Assembly (NCBI GenBank): GCA_964059195.1
Contig: CAXKWD010000013.1
Location: 23,102,611 to 23,166,610 of the forward strand
Length of the DNA: 64,000 nucleotides
From: Ectobius pallidus
Taxonomy: Eukaryota > Arthropoda > Insecta > Blattodea > Ectobiidae
Direction: 5' to 3'
The position numbers and the translations under genes were made by a program. Of this stretch, positions 62,522-64,000 are shown piece by piece; position 1 is the stretch's first letter; the number at the start of each line of letters is the position of its first letter. A model generated the notes under the pieces. It had not been told where the DNA came from, did not search any database, and worked only from the letters and a program-made list of their open reading frames with translations.

Positions 62522-62698
62522 GTAAGTACTTATTGAAAATAGAGGTCCCAGGTTAGGGTGACAGTATGTCCCATTGTGACAGGGACAATCCCGTTTTTAG
62601 AGTGTTATCCAGTCATTACATCAATAATCTAGATAAGACACAATAATGTCCCTTTTTTTATATCTATGAACTATTGCTAGAATATATCATACTGTATT

Positions 62699-63164
62699 CC
62701 AAAGCAAAGAACTTCTCTGTGAGGAATGCGAGGAATGTGACCATTACGTTACGAGTCGGAACCGTGCCGTGCTATTATTAAAACTACAGTACATTACATT
62801 AGCTGTTATGAAAACATTCTCCTTACCCCTTTTTGTTTATACAAGACTTTACTAACTCATGGGCTGAAACACATGCATACTCTAATCAAAGGAACATCAC
62901 GTAATTATACACACTTGAAATAAGTAACAAAATATGAAAATAAAACTACATGTAAGGAATGATAAGCAAATGAAGCACCTGCCGGACATTTTTTACTTTG
63001 TTAATAGAGAATCTTGCCACGTGCGGTGGCAACAATCACGCGCCAGCAGCCAATAAGCAATTGTCTAGCCACCTGTGATGGCAGCCCTCACCTCCTCCTC
63101 CACTGCCACCTCCTCTTGCCCCTCTAATTAGCAGTACACCCCGCAGAGAAGTTCTCTGCTTTGG
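62699..63164. mobile_element. MITE with ~22-bp terminal inverted repeats
   Basis: CCAAAGCAAAGAACTTCTCT (62699) is mirrored by AGAGAAGTTCTCTGCTTTGG (ends 63164). Homology may extend outward (TGTATT / AATACA) with a 4-base gap. Target duplication unclear. Interior is not coding. Confidence 0.65.
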
Positions 63165-63174
63165 CTGACAATAC

Positions 63175-63830
63175 ACTTAATTTTTAAAGTCTGTAGACCT
63201 TAGATACTTTTAATGCCTGAAATGTGTTGATTTTAATTTTAATTGTAGCATAAATGTGATATTAAGGAGCATATTATTTCGTTCATGTCTTGGGACAATG
63301 GTTCATGTTTTAAATTATTATAGCAGCCACACTCGTTTTCAGGACACATTTTTGTTTGTATAGGTGTGAATGCCTACAGAAGATCAGTCATTTTGCAAAA
63401 AATATGATATTGTACAATCACTTTGACTGTGTACAGTACTGATAGTATTATCAATTATTTTTTAATAAGGTGTGGAATTATGTAATCTAAAAATTGTGGA
63501 AACTTGCATGTAAATTGACTGAAAAACACAAAAGTGTGCACTAAAATAAGACTTTTAAAGATAGAATTTTATTCTGTACCAGTAATAAGCCTATATTTCC
63601 ATTTCTTGGATGATGTAGATTAATTTCAATTTTTATTACTACAAACTACAATATATTTATCTAATTTTTGCAGAGATAAATCTCTCCCTTTTTTTTTTTT
63701 TTTAAATATTCATATCAATAGAAAATTCTTTTCTACTTTGCATAATCAGTTTTAAAATGAGTAAGCATTGGTGACTGTAAATTAAAAATCCATGGAAATA
63801 TTAAGAATTTCTTATAAATGTGTGTGTGTA
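63175..63830. other. intron 21 sequence, nothing recognised
   Basis: AT-rich, T-run near 63690; no final apolpp exon found. Confidence 0.4.
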
Positions 63831-63840
63831 TAAATATACA

Positions 63841-64000
63841 CGGTGATTACAAAAGAAGTAGACACTTTCATTATGTTATAAATCCAAAACTATTAACAAT
63901 ATAATGAATCTGTTTGCACTATTTTGTAGAGGAAGTCTTAAAGTTTAGTTCATGAATTCACAAATTTTCAATGTGTGATCCCTGTGGAAGTGGATGTATG
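63841..64000 (+). mobile_element. start of a Tc1/mariner-type element, cut by window end
   Basis: GGTGATTACAAAAGAAGTAG followed by ACACTTTCATTATG, TTTTGTAGAGGAAGTCTTAA and TTCATGAATTCACAAATTTT resembles the leader of the mariner-like family whose end CAGGGTGATTCAG is at 24250. The other end is not in view. Confidence 0.4.

Overview
The window is a stretch of insect genome lying inside one very large gene on the + strand. Twenty-one consecutive exons, joined by 20 complete GT-AG introns, keep one open frame of about 1,056 codons. The product is recognisable as the C-terminal third of an apolipophorin (apoLp-II/I precursor, the lipophorin backbone and a member of the large lipid transfer protein family). 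Neither the 5' part of the gene nor the last exon(s) is present. Only about 3.2 kb of 64 kb is coding. Intron size (86 bp to 7.1 kb), AT-rich sequence and dense, nested transposons suggest a large-genome insect. A cockroach or relative (Blattodea) is my inference, not something the sequence proves.

Gene layout: exons 1-10 (1-29940) encode the helical and beta lipid-binding region. Exon 11 leads into the von Willebrand factor D (vWD) module of exons 12-14 (33955-38709). A Cys-rich C8-like segment runs from exon 14 into exon 16. Exons 16-20 (43542-56993) look like a von Willebrand A-type fold without its metal-binding residues. Exon 21 (62322-62521) is a Cys-rich tail.

Nearly everything else is mobile DNA, often element-in-element. 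(i) Non-LTR retrotransposons: three related CR1/Jockey-type copies on the - strand (11335-13735, 17405-19190, 46979-48560), an RTE-like copy split by one of them (17235-20400), a 5'-truncated RTE copy with one internal stop (24968-27720), other RT fragments, and several 3' tails. (ii) A Penelope-like remnant with a GIY-YIG region (50345-51350), split by a SINE. (iii) DNA transposons: hAT MITEs with 8-bp target duplications, piggyBac-like TTAA elements, two P-superfamily elements carrying THAP-domain exons, Tc1/mariner fold-backs and relics, pogo/Tigger-type elements and a PIF/Harbinger MITE. (iv) tRNA-derived SINEs, microsatellites, a palindromic minisatellite and three long intronic inverted repeats.

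No bacterial-type genes, CRISPR arrays, rRNA or credible functional tRNA genes were seen. The most noteworthy items are the degenerate vWA-like fold at the apolipophorin C-terminus, the P/THAP elements, the poly-G hAT MITEs, the long fold-backs, and a striking excess of the palindrome TAGGCCTA.
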